Origin: Psychroflexus halocasei
GTDB taxonomy: Bacteria > Bacteroidota > Bacteroidia > Flavobacteriales > Flavobacteriaceae
DNA: 64,000 nt
NCBI RefSeq assembly: GCF_900107595.1
Contig: NZ_FNQF01000002.1
Location: 62,001 to 126,000 of the forward strand
Direction of reading: 5' to 3'
The notes below the pieces were generated by a model, which saw only the letters and a list, made by a program, of their open reading frames with translations, did no database searches and had not been told where the DNA came from. A program made the translations under genes and the position numbers. Positions 8,143 through 16,563 of this stretch are shown in pieces. Position 1 is the stretch's first letter; each line of letters opens with the position of its first letter.

Positions 8143-9375
8143 TTAAAAATATGTGCTAAACCCGAAATACCAAGTTGCTGCTTCTTCAGCTGGATTATTA
8201 ATTACATCTGTATCCCATTGGTATCTGTAATTAATCCTAAAAACAGTTCCTGGCGTTGGCCTAAAACTGATAGCTGGCGTAACGGCAATTCGTTCATCAC
8301 CAATATTGGTGTTTGTTTCTTTAAACTTGCCTATATTCCAATCAACATAATCAAAACGGGCGGCGAAATTTAAGCTCGCATTCTCCCATTCCAAAACTTT
8401 GTTTTGGTAAATAGGCTGAACGACATCAACAAAAGCACCGAATTGTTTTTCGCCATATTGCTGCGTATAAGTTGAAGGAATATCAATCCAACTCCAAGCG
8501 GCTTCTCCTATTATTGTTGTATTAGTCGCTTTAATTGTTGTGTTGAAATCGAGTGCAAAAACATCTAACCGAGCTTTGTCTTCAATTTCCTCACCATCGT
8601 CTTCAAATTTATTGTAAGTTCCACCCATGTATGAAATACCAAGCTCTCCAAGATTTCTATTTTTGATAGATACTTTTCCTGTAAAAGTTGCTTTTCCACT
8701 GTGATTTTCCATGAAGCGTTCTGGGTTTTCTTTTGCAGATGGCAAATAGGTTTTATCTTCTTCATTTGAAATAATCGTATTGTCAAAACCATTTGTCACA
8801 TAAGCTTCATAACCAAAAATCCAGTTACCAGCATAAGTTTTACCATAAGCACCAAAACCTGCATTGGATAAAGTTGCTGCTAACATATTCACAGCCATAT
8901 CAGGACGCTCAACAAATTCCCATTTTGGGCCATCGTGATTTTGATTAAAGGCACCAATAGGATTCATCACAATACCACCTCTAAAATTCAGTAAAGGATC
9001 CAAAGTAACATCAATTGCTGCAAACTCGATAGCCATTTCTTCTCCTCCATCTTCAATTTCGAGTTCTGTCATAAAACTGATACGCTTAGCAATGTTTGCT
9101 GACATAAAAAGAGTTAATCTTCTGGCTTGAAAGGATAAACCATCAGAAATTCCTTCTTCTGTACTATAAATTGAATTGGCTTCTAAATAACCGCCAAGCG
9201 TAACGGGAGATTTATCTGAAGTTAAAGAAGGTTTATTAACAGCAGCATCCATATTCATTTGAGAAGCTGAATTTTTCTTTGTTTTTAATGAGTCTTGAGC
9301 ATGAGATGCAAAGCTCAATATAAATAAAAAACTAAATATGAGTTTAATTAAGGTAGATGTAGATATTCTGATCAT
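8143..9375 (-). CDS. Outer-membrane beta-barrel porin
   Basis: A 410-residue protein with a Sec signal peptide (hydrophobic core about 8-24, cleavage after ASHA-QDS) and a short Ser/Asn-rich linker, followed by alternating aromatic beta strands and a final strand ending in GFSTYF, the C-terminal aromatic that BAM recognises. Segments such as VTLGGYLEANSIYSTEE, RRLTLFMSANIAKRISFMTELEIE and FRGGIVMNPIGAFNQNHDGP resemble phosphate-selective porin O/P-like families. The start overlaps the 3' end of the Rieske gene by 32 bases, so this is the last gene of a three-gene operon. The transported molecule is unknown; the context suggests a role linked to the periplasmic electron carriers. Confidence 0.82.
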   Translation of the reverse strand: MIRISTSTLIKLIFSFLFILSFASHAQDSLKTKKNSASQMNMDAAVNKPSLTSDKSPVTLGGYLEANSIYSTEEGISDGLSFQARRLTLFMSANIAKRISFMTELEIEDGGEEMAIEFAAIDVTLDPLLNFRGGIVMNPIGAFNQNHDGPKWEFVERPDMAVNMLAATLSNAGFGAYGKTYAGNWIFGYEAYVTNGFDNTIISNEEDKTYLPSAKENPERFMENHSGKATFTGKVSIKNRNLGELGISYMGGTYNKFEDDGEEIEDKARLDVFALDFNTTIKATNTTIIGEAAWSWIDIPSTYTQQYGEKQFGAFVDVVQPIYQNKVLEWENASLNFAARFDYVDWNIGKFKETNTNIGDERIAVTPAISFRPTPGTVFRINYRYQWDTDVINNPAEEAATWYFGFSTYF

Positions 9376-9778
9376 CTGTTGTTGTTTTAAATGTTTTTAA
9401 TTGTTCTTCTGCAGGGCCTTCAAGCACTTCACCTGTTGTTGTAAATTCGCTTCCGTGACAAGGACAAGAATAAATATTGCCGCCAACGTTGAGTTCACAA
9501 CCTCTGTGTGTGCATTTTAAAAGAGAAGCCACATAGTTATCTTCTTCAATTTTGTATAACGAAATAGGAAAATCTGTATCTTGAGGTGTGACCAAAACAT
9601 ACTTTCTTTCTTTATTTTTGTCATTAATAAACTCTGATTTTTCCACAATTATTTTCCCTCCTTTTTCTAAAGTATCTGCATAATAAATACTTGAACATGA
9701 CTGCAGAACTTGAGAAGCAAGCGGAATTCCCACAACACAAATTCCTAATGTTTTGACAAATTTTTTTCTATCCATCAT
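9344..9778 (-). CDS. Rieske [2Fe-2S] lipoprotein
   Basis: A 144-residue protein with a lipoprotein signal (hydrophobic 9-26, lipobox LQSC with C28), so it is probably anchored on the periplasmic side. The Rieske fold carries both cluster boxes: CTHRGC (C89, H91) and CPCHGS (C105, H108). The extra cysteines C94 and C107 would form the disulfide that raises the redox potential in bc1-type Rieske proteins. No twin arginine is visible. The start codon overlaps the stop of the upstream di-heme gene (TAATG), so translation is coupled. No cytochrome b gene is nearby, so it is not an obvious bc1 subunit; it may carry electrons to or from the di-heme protein. Confidence 0.92.
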   Translation of the reverse strand: MMDRKKFVKTLGICVVGIPLASQVLQSCSSIYYADTLEKGGKIIVEKSEFINDKNKERKYVLVTPQDTDFPISLYKIEEDNYVASLLKCTHRGCELNVGGNIYSCPCHGSEFTTTGEVLEGPAEEQLKTFKTTTDDQNIYIYLN

Positions 9779-10974
9779 TAAAGTGATTCTAAAAATGCAA
9801 GAAGTTTATTCTTCTCTTCGTCTGAAAGATTTTCATACATATTTCTGCTATTTATAGCTTCACCTCCATGAAGCATTATGGCTTGCTGGATGCTGTGCGC
9901 TCGACCATCATGCATCAAGTAATATGCATTTCCTTGTGAGTCTCCAGAAAGTCCTAATCCCCAAAGTGGTGCAGTTCTCCATTGAGCTGAGGTTGCAGTT
10001 CCTTCAGTGTAACCATCATCTAATTCAGGTCCCATATCATGTAAAAGTAAATCTGTGTAAGGATGGAAAGTTTTATTGGAAATGGCATCAATTGGCGAAT
10101 AACCCGTTTGCATTTCTGGCAAATGACATTTTGCACAATCAATGGTTTCAAAAACTTGTTGTCCCGCTATAACATTTGGATCATCTTGATTTCTTTGAAT
10201 TGGTGCTTTTAAGGTTTTAAGATAAAAAACAACATCATTAACTGTTTTTTCATCAATTTCAGGTTCTTGCATATCACCACTATAAGTATCATAAGGTTCA
10301 TATACAGATGTGATTCCAATATCTTGATTATAAGCATCAGCGGTTTGTTCTAGCAAATTATAGACCGATGCTTTTTTACCAAAACGTGTAATATACATTC
10401 CATTTTGAGTAACAGCATCGACATGAGGTTTTACATAATCAGGAATATGATTCCAATGCACAACACCACGAATACCATCATCATCAAGATCATTTGGGTC
10501 TTGTAAACTCAATAAATAATCGTCGGTTACAGCCTCTAAAAAACCTAAACCAGTAACAATTGGTGCGACTAATTTTGTGTGAGGTGCTCCAGATGGTAAG
10601 TTCTCAGGTTCATAGCCTGGTAAAGCTTTGTTTTGCAGCTGAGGCCCACCTTGATCTAAAAAGTGATTACCTGTTTCATCACTTTGTCCAAATCTTGTAA
10701 AACCATTAAAAGGATGTCCTTTACCATCTCCTGCATGGCAGCTAACACAACTGGTTCCTGTAAAGATTGGACCTAAACCTGTTTCGGTTGTAAAAATCTG
10801 ATCGTTAAAAGCAACATCACCAAGAACAAATCGTCTTGACTCGGCTTTTGATAAACCTTCTGTTGGGCCATCCAATAATTCATATTCTTCTGGCTCTCCA
10901 GTTGCTGTCAACTCACAAGAACTGAAAAATACAATTCCTAAAATTAGGATAACAAAATTTAAATAAGTTTTCAT
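9778..10974 (-). CDS. Di-heme oxidoreductase, DUF1111/COG3488 family lipoprotein
   Basis: A 398-residue periplasmic or surface lipoprotein (lipobox FSSC, C20) of the putative di-heme thiol oxidoreductase family. Two covalent heme c sites are visible: CVSCH (C76, C79, H80) and CAKCH (C280, C283, H284). Family blocks include GTSCVSCHAGDGKG, ALPGYEP, NDLDDDGIRGVVHW and, near the end, the tract from LLHDMGPELDDG to AQWRTAPLWGLGLS, then LMHDGRAHSIQQAIMLHGGE, which are typical of DUF1111 proteins and resemble MauG/cytochrome c peroxidase relatives. In other bacteria the family often sits beside imelysin-like proteins; here the partners are a Rieske protein and a porin. First gene of the operon. Its reaction is not established. 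Confidence 0.9.
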   Translation of the reverse strand: MKTYLNFVILILGIVFFSSCELTATGEPEEYELLDGPTEGLSKAESRRFVLGDVAFNDQIFTTETGLGPIFTGTSCVSCHAGDGKGHPFNGFTRFGQSDETGNHFLDQGGPQLQNKALPGYEPENLPSGAPHTKLVAPIVTGLGFLEAVTDDYLLSLQDPNDLDDDGIRGVVHWNHIPDYVKPHVDAVTQNGMYITRFGKKASVYNLLEQTADAYNQDIGITSVYEPYDTYSGDMQEPEIDEKTVNDVVFYLKTLKAPIQRNQDDPNVIAGQQVFETIDCAKCHLPEMQTGYSPIDAISNKTFHPYTDLLLHDMGPELDDGYTEGTATSAQWRTAPLWGLGLSGDSQGNAYYLMHDGRAHSIQQAIMLHGGEAINSRNMYENLSDEEKNKLLAFLESL

Positions 10975-11022
10975 TGAAATTAATTTTTAGGCAAAACTAA
11001 TTTTAAAAACAAGAATAACAAA

Positions 11023-11061
11023 ATTTATATCAAAGATTTGTCTAAATCAAAAGATATAAAT
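11023..11061. promoter_or_regulatory. Two-tier dyad upstream of the di-heme operon
   Basis: ATTTATATC (11023-11031) and GATATAAAT (11053-11061) are perfect inverted copies, and inside them GATTT (11035-11039) pairs with AAATC (11044-11048). It lies 49-87 bases upstream of the di-heme gene start. Candidate operator for a dimeric regulator or an mRNA-leader hairpin; the binding protein is unknown. Confidence 0.4.
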
Positions 11062-11164
11062 GTGGATAGATGTTATAAAATGACATCAATCATTTCAAAA
11101 GAAATAGTTTACTTATTAGATAAATCCAAAGTGTTAGATATCGTGAGAAATCAAAAAACAACTA

Positions 11165-11812
11165 CTATATTTTTTTAAAAAACTTAAGAATAAAAAGAAG
11201 TAAAATTGGTGCTGCTAATAAAATAACCATAAATAAATGATTGGTTAAGACACTTGGCACTAGTAGAATTGTGAAGATATATCCACCCATTGCGCCACCA
11301 AAATGCGCATCGTGACCAATTGAATCATTTCGGTTTTTCATACCCCAAATCGAGTAAAGTAAATATCCAATACCAAAAACATAAGCGGGAATTGGAATGA
11401 TAAAAAAGAGACCTAACATCATATCAGGCTGCAATAATATTGCGGCATAAAGTACGCCAATAACAGCACCACTTGCACCAACTGCGGAATAATAAGCTTC
11501 GTTTTTATGGAAAAGATAAGAAAGCATATTACCAATTAATAAACTTCCAAAATAAATTAATACAAACCCTATTTGTCCAACATAAGCAATCACTGTTCCT
11601 GCAAAAAAATACAACGTCAACATATTTACAAAAAGATGTGTTGTATTGATGTGCAGAAAACCAGATGATAACATTCTGATTTTTTCGCCAGATTGTAATC
11701 TCGCTATTTGAAACTTATACTGTTCAAAGAAAGATAAATCTTTAAACCCTTTGAATGACATCAAAACATTGGCAACAATAATCAAAATCGTGATCACATC
11801 TAAATTGTACAT
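11165..11812 (-). CDS. Rhomboid-family intramembrane serine protease
   Basis: A 215-residue protein with six predicted transmembrane helices. The catalytic dyad is visible: GASG with S114 in the fourth helix and H170 in HDAHFGGAMGG of the sixth, plus the H-x-x-x-N motif HLFVNML (59-65) in helix two that shapes the oxyanion hole. It cleaves transmembrane segments of unidentified substrates in the inner membrane. The end of the protein is basic (KFFKKI). It diverges from the acyltransferase at 11863 with back-to-back TAnnTTTG elements in the 50-base gap. Confidence 0.93.
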   Translation of the reverse strand: MYNLDVITILIIVANVLMSFKGFKDLSFFEQYKFQIARLQSGEKIRMLSSGFLHINTTHLFVNMLTLYFFAGTVIAYVGQIGFVLIYFGSLLIGNMLSYLFHKNEAYYSAVGASGAVIGVLYAAILLQPDMMLGLFFIIPIPAYVFGIGYLLYSIWGMKNRNDSIGHDAHFGGAMGGYIFTILLVPSVLTNHLFMVILLAAPILLLFILKFFKKI

Positions 11813-11829
11813 AAGCTTAGTTTAGCGGA

Positions 11830-11837
11830 CAAATATA
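11830..11837 (-). promoter_or_regulatory. -7 element for the rhomboid gene
   Basis: The minus strand reads TATATTTG, a full TAnnTTTG match, 17 bases upstream of the rhomboid ATG. It lies two bases from the opposing element at 11840. Confidence 0.55.
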
Positions 11838-11839
11838 CT

Positions 11840-11847
11840 TATCTTTG
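11840..11847 (+). promoter_or_regulatory. -7 element for the LpxL-like acyltransferase gene
   Basis: TATCTTTG, a full TAnnTTTG match, ends 15 bases before the ATG at 11863, predicting a leader of about 10 bases. Back to back with the rhomboid promoter. Confidence 0.6.
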
Positions 11848-11862
11848 CACAAATTTTGACAC

Positions 11863-12744
11863 ATGCAAAGACTAGCTTTTCATATTGTTTATCCACTTCT
11901 AAAGCTGATTTCAATCCTTCCTTTTAAGTTACTCTATCTCTTGTCAGATATCGTTTTTGTTTTGATGTATACTATTTTTGGTTACCGAAAAAAAGTTGTT
12001 AGAGCTAATTTAAAACTCGCTTTTCCCGAAAAAACCACTAAGGAAAGGAATAAAATAATGCGAGCTTTTTACAGGCACCTATGTGATTTAATATTCGAGG
12101 CAATTAAATCCATACACATCTCTGAAGAAAAACTTAAGAAAAGGTTCAAGTTTGAAAACATAGAAATGATCAGAGATATTGAAAACCAAAACAAAAGTAT
12201 AGTGCTCATGCTCTCTCATTATGGTAATTGGGAATGGATTTTCATTATGCAATCTTTTATAAAATCAAGAGGTTACGGTGTTTATAAACGCCTTAGAAAT
12301 AAGCATTTTGATAAGTTAGTTAGAGACATTCGAGCAAAGTTTAATACTGATTTAATTACAACAAAAGAAACTATTGAGATTTTAACAAAATCAAAATTAA
12401 ATAATGAATTATCAATCAGTGGATTTATCTCAGATCAATCTCCTAAACCTCAAAAAGCATATCATTGGAATGAGTTTATGGGTGTTTATGTCCCTGTGCA
12501 TACGGGTGCTGAATTATTAGCCAAAAAATTTGATTCTACTGTTGTTTTTGCGGCTATTGATAAAGTAAAGCGCGGTCATTACGTTTGTAGATTTGAAACA
12601 CTCGCTTCTGATCCTTCAGAGTTTGATGATTATGAAATTACTGATCAATTTTTAAAACTCACTGAAGATCAAATCAAGAAAAAGCCGGAATATTATCTCT
12701 GGACACATAAAAGATGGAAGCATCGCAAAAAAAGAGAAATATAA
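11863..12744 (+). CDS. Lysophospholipid/lipid A acyltransferase (LpxL/HtrB family)
   Basis: A 293-residue membrane-associated acyltransferase with an N-terminal hydrophobic anchor (about 10-38). The catalytic HX4E motif is HYGNWE (H119, E124), and the block from ISGFISDQSPKP to WNEFMGV, then VPVHTGAELLAKKFD, matches the lipid A secondary acyltransferase family, which transfers a fatty acyl chain onto Kdo2-lipid IVA or a related acceptor at the cytoplasmic face of the inner membrane. The tail is strongly basic (KRWKHRKKRE). Bacteroidota lipid A is usually underacylated, so the exact acceptor is open. It is followed immediately by a strong shared terminator. Confidence 0.88.
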   Translation: MQRLAFHIVYPLLKLISILPFKLLYLLSDIVFVLMYTIFGYRKKVVRANLKLAFPEKTTKERNKIMRAFYRHLCDLIFEAIKSIHISEEKLKKRFKFENIEMIRDIENQNKSIVLMLSHYGNWEWIFIMQSFIKSRGYGVYKRLRNKHFDKLVRDIRAKFNTDLITTKETIEILTKSKLNNELSISGFISDQSPKPQKAYHWNEFMGVYVPVHTGAELLAKKFDSTVVFAAIDKVKRGHYVCRFETLASDPSEFDDYEITDQFLKLTEDQIKKKPEYYLWTHKRWKHRKKREI

Positions 12745-12780
12745 AAAAAGCTGCCTTAAATAAAATTAAGGCAGCTTTTT
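12744..12780. terminator. Strong bidirectional terminator between acyltransferase and ettA
   Basis: AAAAAGCTGCCTTAA and TTAAGGCAGCTTTTT form a perfect 15-base inverted repeat around a 6-7-base loop, with A and T runs on both sides so that it can end both convergent genes. The left arm starts at the stop codon of the acyltransferase. Confidence 0.9.
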
Positions 12781-12802
12781 CAGTTATGATCTGTGATAGA
12801 AA

Positions 12803-14491
12803 TTAACGAACTAACTTTTTATATTTAATACGTTTTGGCATGATATCGCCGCCTAAACGCTGTTTCTTATTTTCTTCATAATCACTGAAGCTTCCTTCAA
12901 AGAAATAAACTTGCGAGTCTCCTTCAAAAGCAAGAATATGCGTACAAATACGATCTAAGAACCACCTGTCGTGCGATATTACAACTGCACAACCTGCAAA
13001 ATTTTCTAAACCTTCTTCTAAAGCTCGAAGTGTGTTGACATCAAGGTCGTTAGTCGGCTCATCCAGTAAAAGAACATTACCTTCTTCTTTCAGCGTCATT
13101 GCTAAATGCAAACGGTTTCTTTCTCCTCCAGATAAAGTTTCTACTTTCTTGTTTTGCTCACTTCCTGAGAAATTAAAACGACTTAAATAAGCTCTTGAGT
13201 TCACTTTTCGTCCGCCCATCATGACCATATCTTGACCATCACTGAAATTTTCCCAAATTGATTTTTGCGAATCTATATTAGAATGACTTTGATCAACATA
13301 AGCGATTTTTGCAGTTTCACCAACAACAAATTCACCTTTATCAGGTTGCTCCTCTCCCATGATCATTTTAAAAATCGTTGTTTTACCAGCACCGTTTGGA
13401 CCAATAACGCCAACAATTCCAGCTTGAGGTAAATTAAAGTTTAAGTCATCATAAAGCAATTTTTCGCCATAAGCTTTACTCACATTTTTAGCATCAATAA
13501 CATTAGTTCCTAAACGTGGTCCGTTAGGAATGAAAATTTCCAGCTTATTATCAAGTTGCTCTTGATCTTGACTCATCAATTTATCGTAATTCTTCAAACG
13601 TGCTTTTTGCTTTGCCTGTCGACCTTTTGGAGCCATATTTACCCACTCGAGTTCTCGCTCTAAAGTTTTCTGACGCTTAGAAGCCTGCTTCTGCTCTTGC
13701 GCCATACGTTTAGATTTTTGATCTAACCAAGACGAGTAGTTTCCTTTCCAAGGAATGCCTTCACCACGGTCAAGTTCAAGAATCCAACCAGCAACATTAT
13801 CCAAGAAATAACGGTCGTGCGTTACTGCGATAACCGTTCCTTTATATTGCTGTAAATGATGCTCAAGCCAATGTACAGACTCAGCATCCAAGTGGTTTGT
13901 TGGCTCATCGAGTAGTAAAACATCAGGTTCTTTGAGTAATAAACGGCAAAGTGCCACACGTCTTTTTTCACCACCAGAAAGAACGCCAATCTTCTTATCA
14001 GCTTCTGGTGTACGCAAAGCGTCCATTGCAATTTCTAGCTTGTTATCAAGCTCCCATGCATTTGTTGCATCGATTTTATCTTGTAAAACAGCCTGACGAT
14101 CCATGAGTTTCTGCATTTTATCAGCATCCTCATAAACTTCTGGTAAACCAAAATCATCATTAATTTTATTGTATTCATCTAAAATAGCAACAACATCTGC
14201 AACGCCTTCCTTAACAACTTCAATCACTGTTTTCTCAGGATCTAGTTTTGGTTCTTGCTCGAGGTAACCCACAGAATAATCTTGTGAGAAAACGACATCA
14301 CCTTGATAATTCTTTTCAAGACCCGCAATGATTTTCATCAAAGTCGATTTACCTGAACCATTAAGACCTAAAATACCTATCTTAGCTCCGTAAAAAAAGC
14401 TGAGATAGATATTTTTAAGCACTGGCTTTGACGAACCTGGATAGGTTTTGCTCACGCCAGACATTGAAAAAATTACTTTCTTTTCTTCCAT
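12803..14491 (-). CDS. ettA: Energy-dependent translational throttle protein EttA (ABC-F ATPase)
   Basis: A soluble protein of 562 residues with two ABC ATPase domains and no membrane domain, binding the ribosomal E site and gating entry into elongation according to the ADP/ATP ratio. Domain 1 has the P-loop GLNGSGKST (42-50), signature LSGGEKRR and Walker B VLLLDEPTNHLD; domain 2 has GPNGAGKTT, LSGGERNR and LLLDEPTNDLD. The arm-linker features of EttA are present: SVGYLEQEPKLDPEKTV after the first P-loop, and the basic linker with RELEWVNMAPKGRQAKQKAR before domain 2. Length matches the E. coli protein (555). It follows a small membrane protein gene by 11 bases. Confidence 0.95.
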   Translation of the reverse strand: MEEKKVIFSMSGVSKTYPGSSKPVLKNIYLSFFYGAKIGILGLNGSGKSTLMKIIAGLEKNYQGDVVFSQDYSVGYLEQEPKLDPEKTVIEVVKEGVADVVAILDEYNKINDDFGLPEVYEDADKMQKLMDRQAVLQDKIDATNAWELDNKLEIAMDALRTPEADKKIGVLSGGEKRRVALCRLLLKEPDVLLLDEPTNHLDAESVHWLEHHLQQYKGTVIAVTHDRYFLDNVAGWILELDRGEGIPWKGNYSSWLDQKSKRMAQEQKQASKRQKTLERELEWVNMAPKGRQAKQKARLKNYDKLMSQDQEQLDNKLEIFIPNGPRLGTNVIDAKNVSKAYGEKLLYDDLNFNLPQAGIVGVIGPNGAGKTTIFKMIMGEEQPDKGEFVVGETAKIAYVDQSHSNIDSQKSIWENFSDGQDMVMMGGRKVNSRAYLSRFNFSGSEQNKKVETLSGGERNRLHLAMTLKEEGNVLLLDEPTNDLDVNTLRALEEGLENFAGCAVVISHDRWFLDRICTHILAFEGDSQVYFFEGSFSDYEENKKQRLGGDIMPKRIKYKKLVR

Positions 14492-14502
14492 ATTATTATT
14501 TT

Positions 14503-14679
14503 TTAAACTCTACCTTTTAAAGCATTAAAGACCCACGCAATAGCAAAAAATCCGATTCCGACAGCGGCAAATCCCCAACCTGCTACATCATTATAACGAA
14601 ATGCACCAAGAGCTATTAAGGCAAGACCAACAACAATCATAATAAATGTTGCCCATGCTAAAACTGTATTTTTATTCAT
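14503..14679 (-). CDS. Small two-helix membrane protein (CAL67264-type family)
   Basis: A 58-residue protein, start MNKNTVLAWATFIMIV, with two hydrophobic helices (about 6-27 and 32-50) joined by FRYNDVAGWG and ending NALKGRV. It closely resembles a small flavobacterial membrane family that I recall as CAL67264 from Gramella; this name is from memory. I placed the start at 14679 instead of the longer possible start because a Bacteroidota -7 element and AT-rich leader lie just upstream. It precedes ettA by 11 bases, probably in one transcript. Function unknown. Confidence 0.75.
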   Translation of the reverse strand: MNKNTVLAWATFIMIVVGLALIALGAFRYNDVAGWGFAAVGIGFFAIAWVFNALKGRV

Positions 14680-14701
14680 AATTTGAATTTTAATCAACTC
14701 G

Positions 14702-14709
14702 CAAATATA
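14702..14709 (-). promoter_or_regulatory. -7 element for the small membrane protein/ettA operon
   Basis: The minus strand reads TATATTTG (full TAnnTTTG match), 22 bases upstream of the ATG at 14679, with a TTTG about seven bases further upstream. Confidence 0.55.
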
Positions 14710-14827
14710 GAGAATTCAAAGCGGTTTTGTTTTGAAGTTATCAACTTATAAATCGTATTTTTATTGTAGCGCAAAGCTTTGAGTTAACAAAGGTTTTGTA
14801 TTTTAGCGACAAATCAGACTCAATATA

Positions 14828-16456
14828 ATGAATATAAAATTTAATAAAAACGAAGACCATAATAAGCTTCTCGCCTCTTCTTTAAGAGACAAGCTGGTCA
14901 AGGTAAGTTTAGGCGGTGGCAAGAAAAAGATTGAAAAACATCATTCAAAAGGGAAAATGACTGCCCGCGAACGTATTGACTTTTTATTAGATAATCCCAA
15001 AAAAGCTATTGAAATCGGTGCTTTTGCTGGTGAAGATATGTATGAGGAATACGGTGGTTGCCCAAGTGGTGGCGTTGTTGTAAAAATCGGTCATGTATCT
15101 GGTAAACAAGTTATTGTTGTGGCTAATGACGCCACTGTAAAAGCTGGCGCTTGGTTCCCGATTACAGGAAAGAAAAACCTAAGAGCTCAAGAGATTTCTA
15201 TTGAAAATAATCTCCCTATCATTTATCTTGTAGATAGTGCAGGTGTGTTTTTACCAATGCAAGATGAGATTTTCCCTGATAAAGAACATTTCGGACGCAT
15301 TTTCAGAAATAACGCCGTGATGAGCAGCATGGGAATCACCCAAATTGCAGCTGTCATGGGAAGTTGTGTTGCTGGTGGTGCTTACCTTCCAATCATGAGC
15401 GATGAAGCTCTCATTGTTGACAAAACTGGAAGTATTTTTCTTGCAGGAAGCTATCTTGTCAAAGCTGCTATCGGTGAAAGTGTGGATAATGAAACGCTTG
15501 GCGGCGCAACAACACATTGTGAAATTAGCGGCGTGACAGACTACAAAGCTGATAATGATAAAGATGCCTTGACAAAAATTCAAAACATCGTTGATAAAAT
15601 AGGTGACTTTGATCAGGCTGGTTTTAACCGCAAAAAATCTGAAAAACCAAAAGAAAATCAAGATGATATTTTCGGCCTTCTTCCTGCAAAAAGAAGCGAC
15701 CAATATGATATGATGCCGATTATTGAAAGATTGGTTGATAATTCTGAATTTGAAGAATATAAGGCAGGTTTTGGCCAAACATTAATTACTGGTTATGCCC
15801 GAATTGATGGTTGGGCTGTTGGTATTGTTGCCAACCAACGTAAAATTGTTAAAACCAAAAAAGGTGAAATGCAATTTGGCGGCGTGATTTACAGCGACTC
15901 TGCTGACAAAGCAACACGATTTATCGCAAATTGTAACCAAAAGAAAATCCCACTCGTTTTCTTACAAGATGTCACAGGCTTTATGGTGGGTAGTAAAAGC
16001 GAACACGGCGGAATTATTAAAGATGGTGCCAAAATGGTAAATGCTGTGAGTAATTCTGTTGTTCCTAAATTTACAATCGTGATTGGAAATTCGTACGGCG
16101 CAGGAAATTATGCAATGTGTGGCAAAGCTTATGATCCGAGATTAATTGCAGCTTGGCCAAGTGCTGAACTTGCTGTGATGAGCGGTAATTCAGCGGCAAA
16201 GGTTTTATTACAAATCGAGACCTCACGTTTAAAAGCGAAAGGCGAAAAAATTACTGAAGAAAAAGAGAAAGAACTTTACGATAAAATCAAAAACAATTAC
16301 GACGAGCAAACAAGTCCTTACTACGCGGCTGCACGTTTGTGGACTGATGCTGTTATCAATCCTTTAGATACTCGCAAATGGATTTCTACAGGAATTGAAG
16401 CTGCAAACCATGCGCCTATTGAAAAAGATTTCAACTTAGGTGTGATTCAAACTTAA
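14828..16456 (+). CDS. Acyl-CoA carboxylase beta (carboxyltransferase) subunit, methylcrotonyl-CoA carboxylase-like
   Basis: A 542-residue crotonase-fold carboxyltransferase subunit that moves the carboxyl group from biotin to an acyl-CoA. The N-half includes the run from GKMTARERIDFLLD to IGAFAG, and SCVAGGAYLPIMSDE; the C-half includes FLQDVTGFMVGSKSEHGGI, FTIVIGNSYGAGNYAMCGKA and AWPSAELAVMSGNSAAKVL. AGGAYLP and GFMVG favour methylcrotonyl-CoA carboxylase beta (leucine breakdown), though geranyl- or propionyl-CoA is possible. No biotin-carboxylase/carrier alpha subunit is adjacent; the partner must be elsewhere. A fumarylacetoacetase at 38881 also indicates amino-acid catabolism. A strong terminator follows. 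Confidence 0.88.
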   Translation: MNIKFNKNEDHNKLLASSLRDKLVKVSLGGGKKKIEKHHSKGKMTARERIDFLLDNPKKAIEIGAFAGEDMYEEYGGCPSGGVVVKIGHVSGKQVIVVANDATVKAGAWFPITGKKNLRAQEISIENNLPIIYLVDSAGVFLPMQDEIFPDKEHFGRIFRNNAVMSSMGITQIAAVMGSCVAGGAYLPIMSDEALIVDKTGSIFLAGSYLVKAAIGESVDNETLGGATTHCEISGVTDYKADNDKDALTKIQNIVDKIGDFDQAGFNRKKSEKPKENQDDIFGLLPAKRSDQYDMMPIIERLVDNSEFEEYKAGFGQTLITGYARIDGWAVGIVANQRKIVKTKKGEMQFGGVIYSDSADKATRFIANCNQKKIPLVFLQDVTGFMVGSKSEHGGIIKDGAKMVNAVSNSVVPKFTIVIGNSYGAGNYAMCGKAYDPRLIAAWPSAELAVMSGNSAAKVLLQIETSRLKAKGEKITEEKEKELYDKIKNNYDEQTSPYYAAARLWTDAVINPLDTRKWISTGIEAANHAPIEKDFNLGVIQT

Positions 16457-16479
16457 TTTTTGATTTAAAAACTTTTAAC

Positions 16480-16545
16480 GAGATGAAATCATCAATTGTT
16501 TTTCTGAAACTATTTCAAAAACATATTGATTTCATCTCTTTTTAA
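16480..16545 (+). terminator. Terminator after the acyl-CoA carboxylase gene
   Basis: GAGATGAAATCA (16480-16491) pairs with TGATTTCATCTC (16528-16539), followed by TTTTT. Inside the loop GTTTTTCTGAAA pairs with TTTCAAAAAC, making a two-level hairpin. Confidence 0.75.
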
Positions 16546-16563
16546 TTTAAGCCTATATATTTT

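Noticed and set aside
15251-15778. 175-residue minus-strand frame
   Set aside because: Shadow of the acyl-CoA carboxylase gene; composition of a chance frame (His/Phe/Ser-rich).
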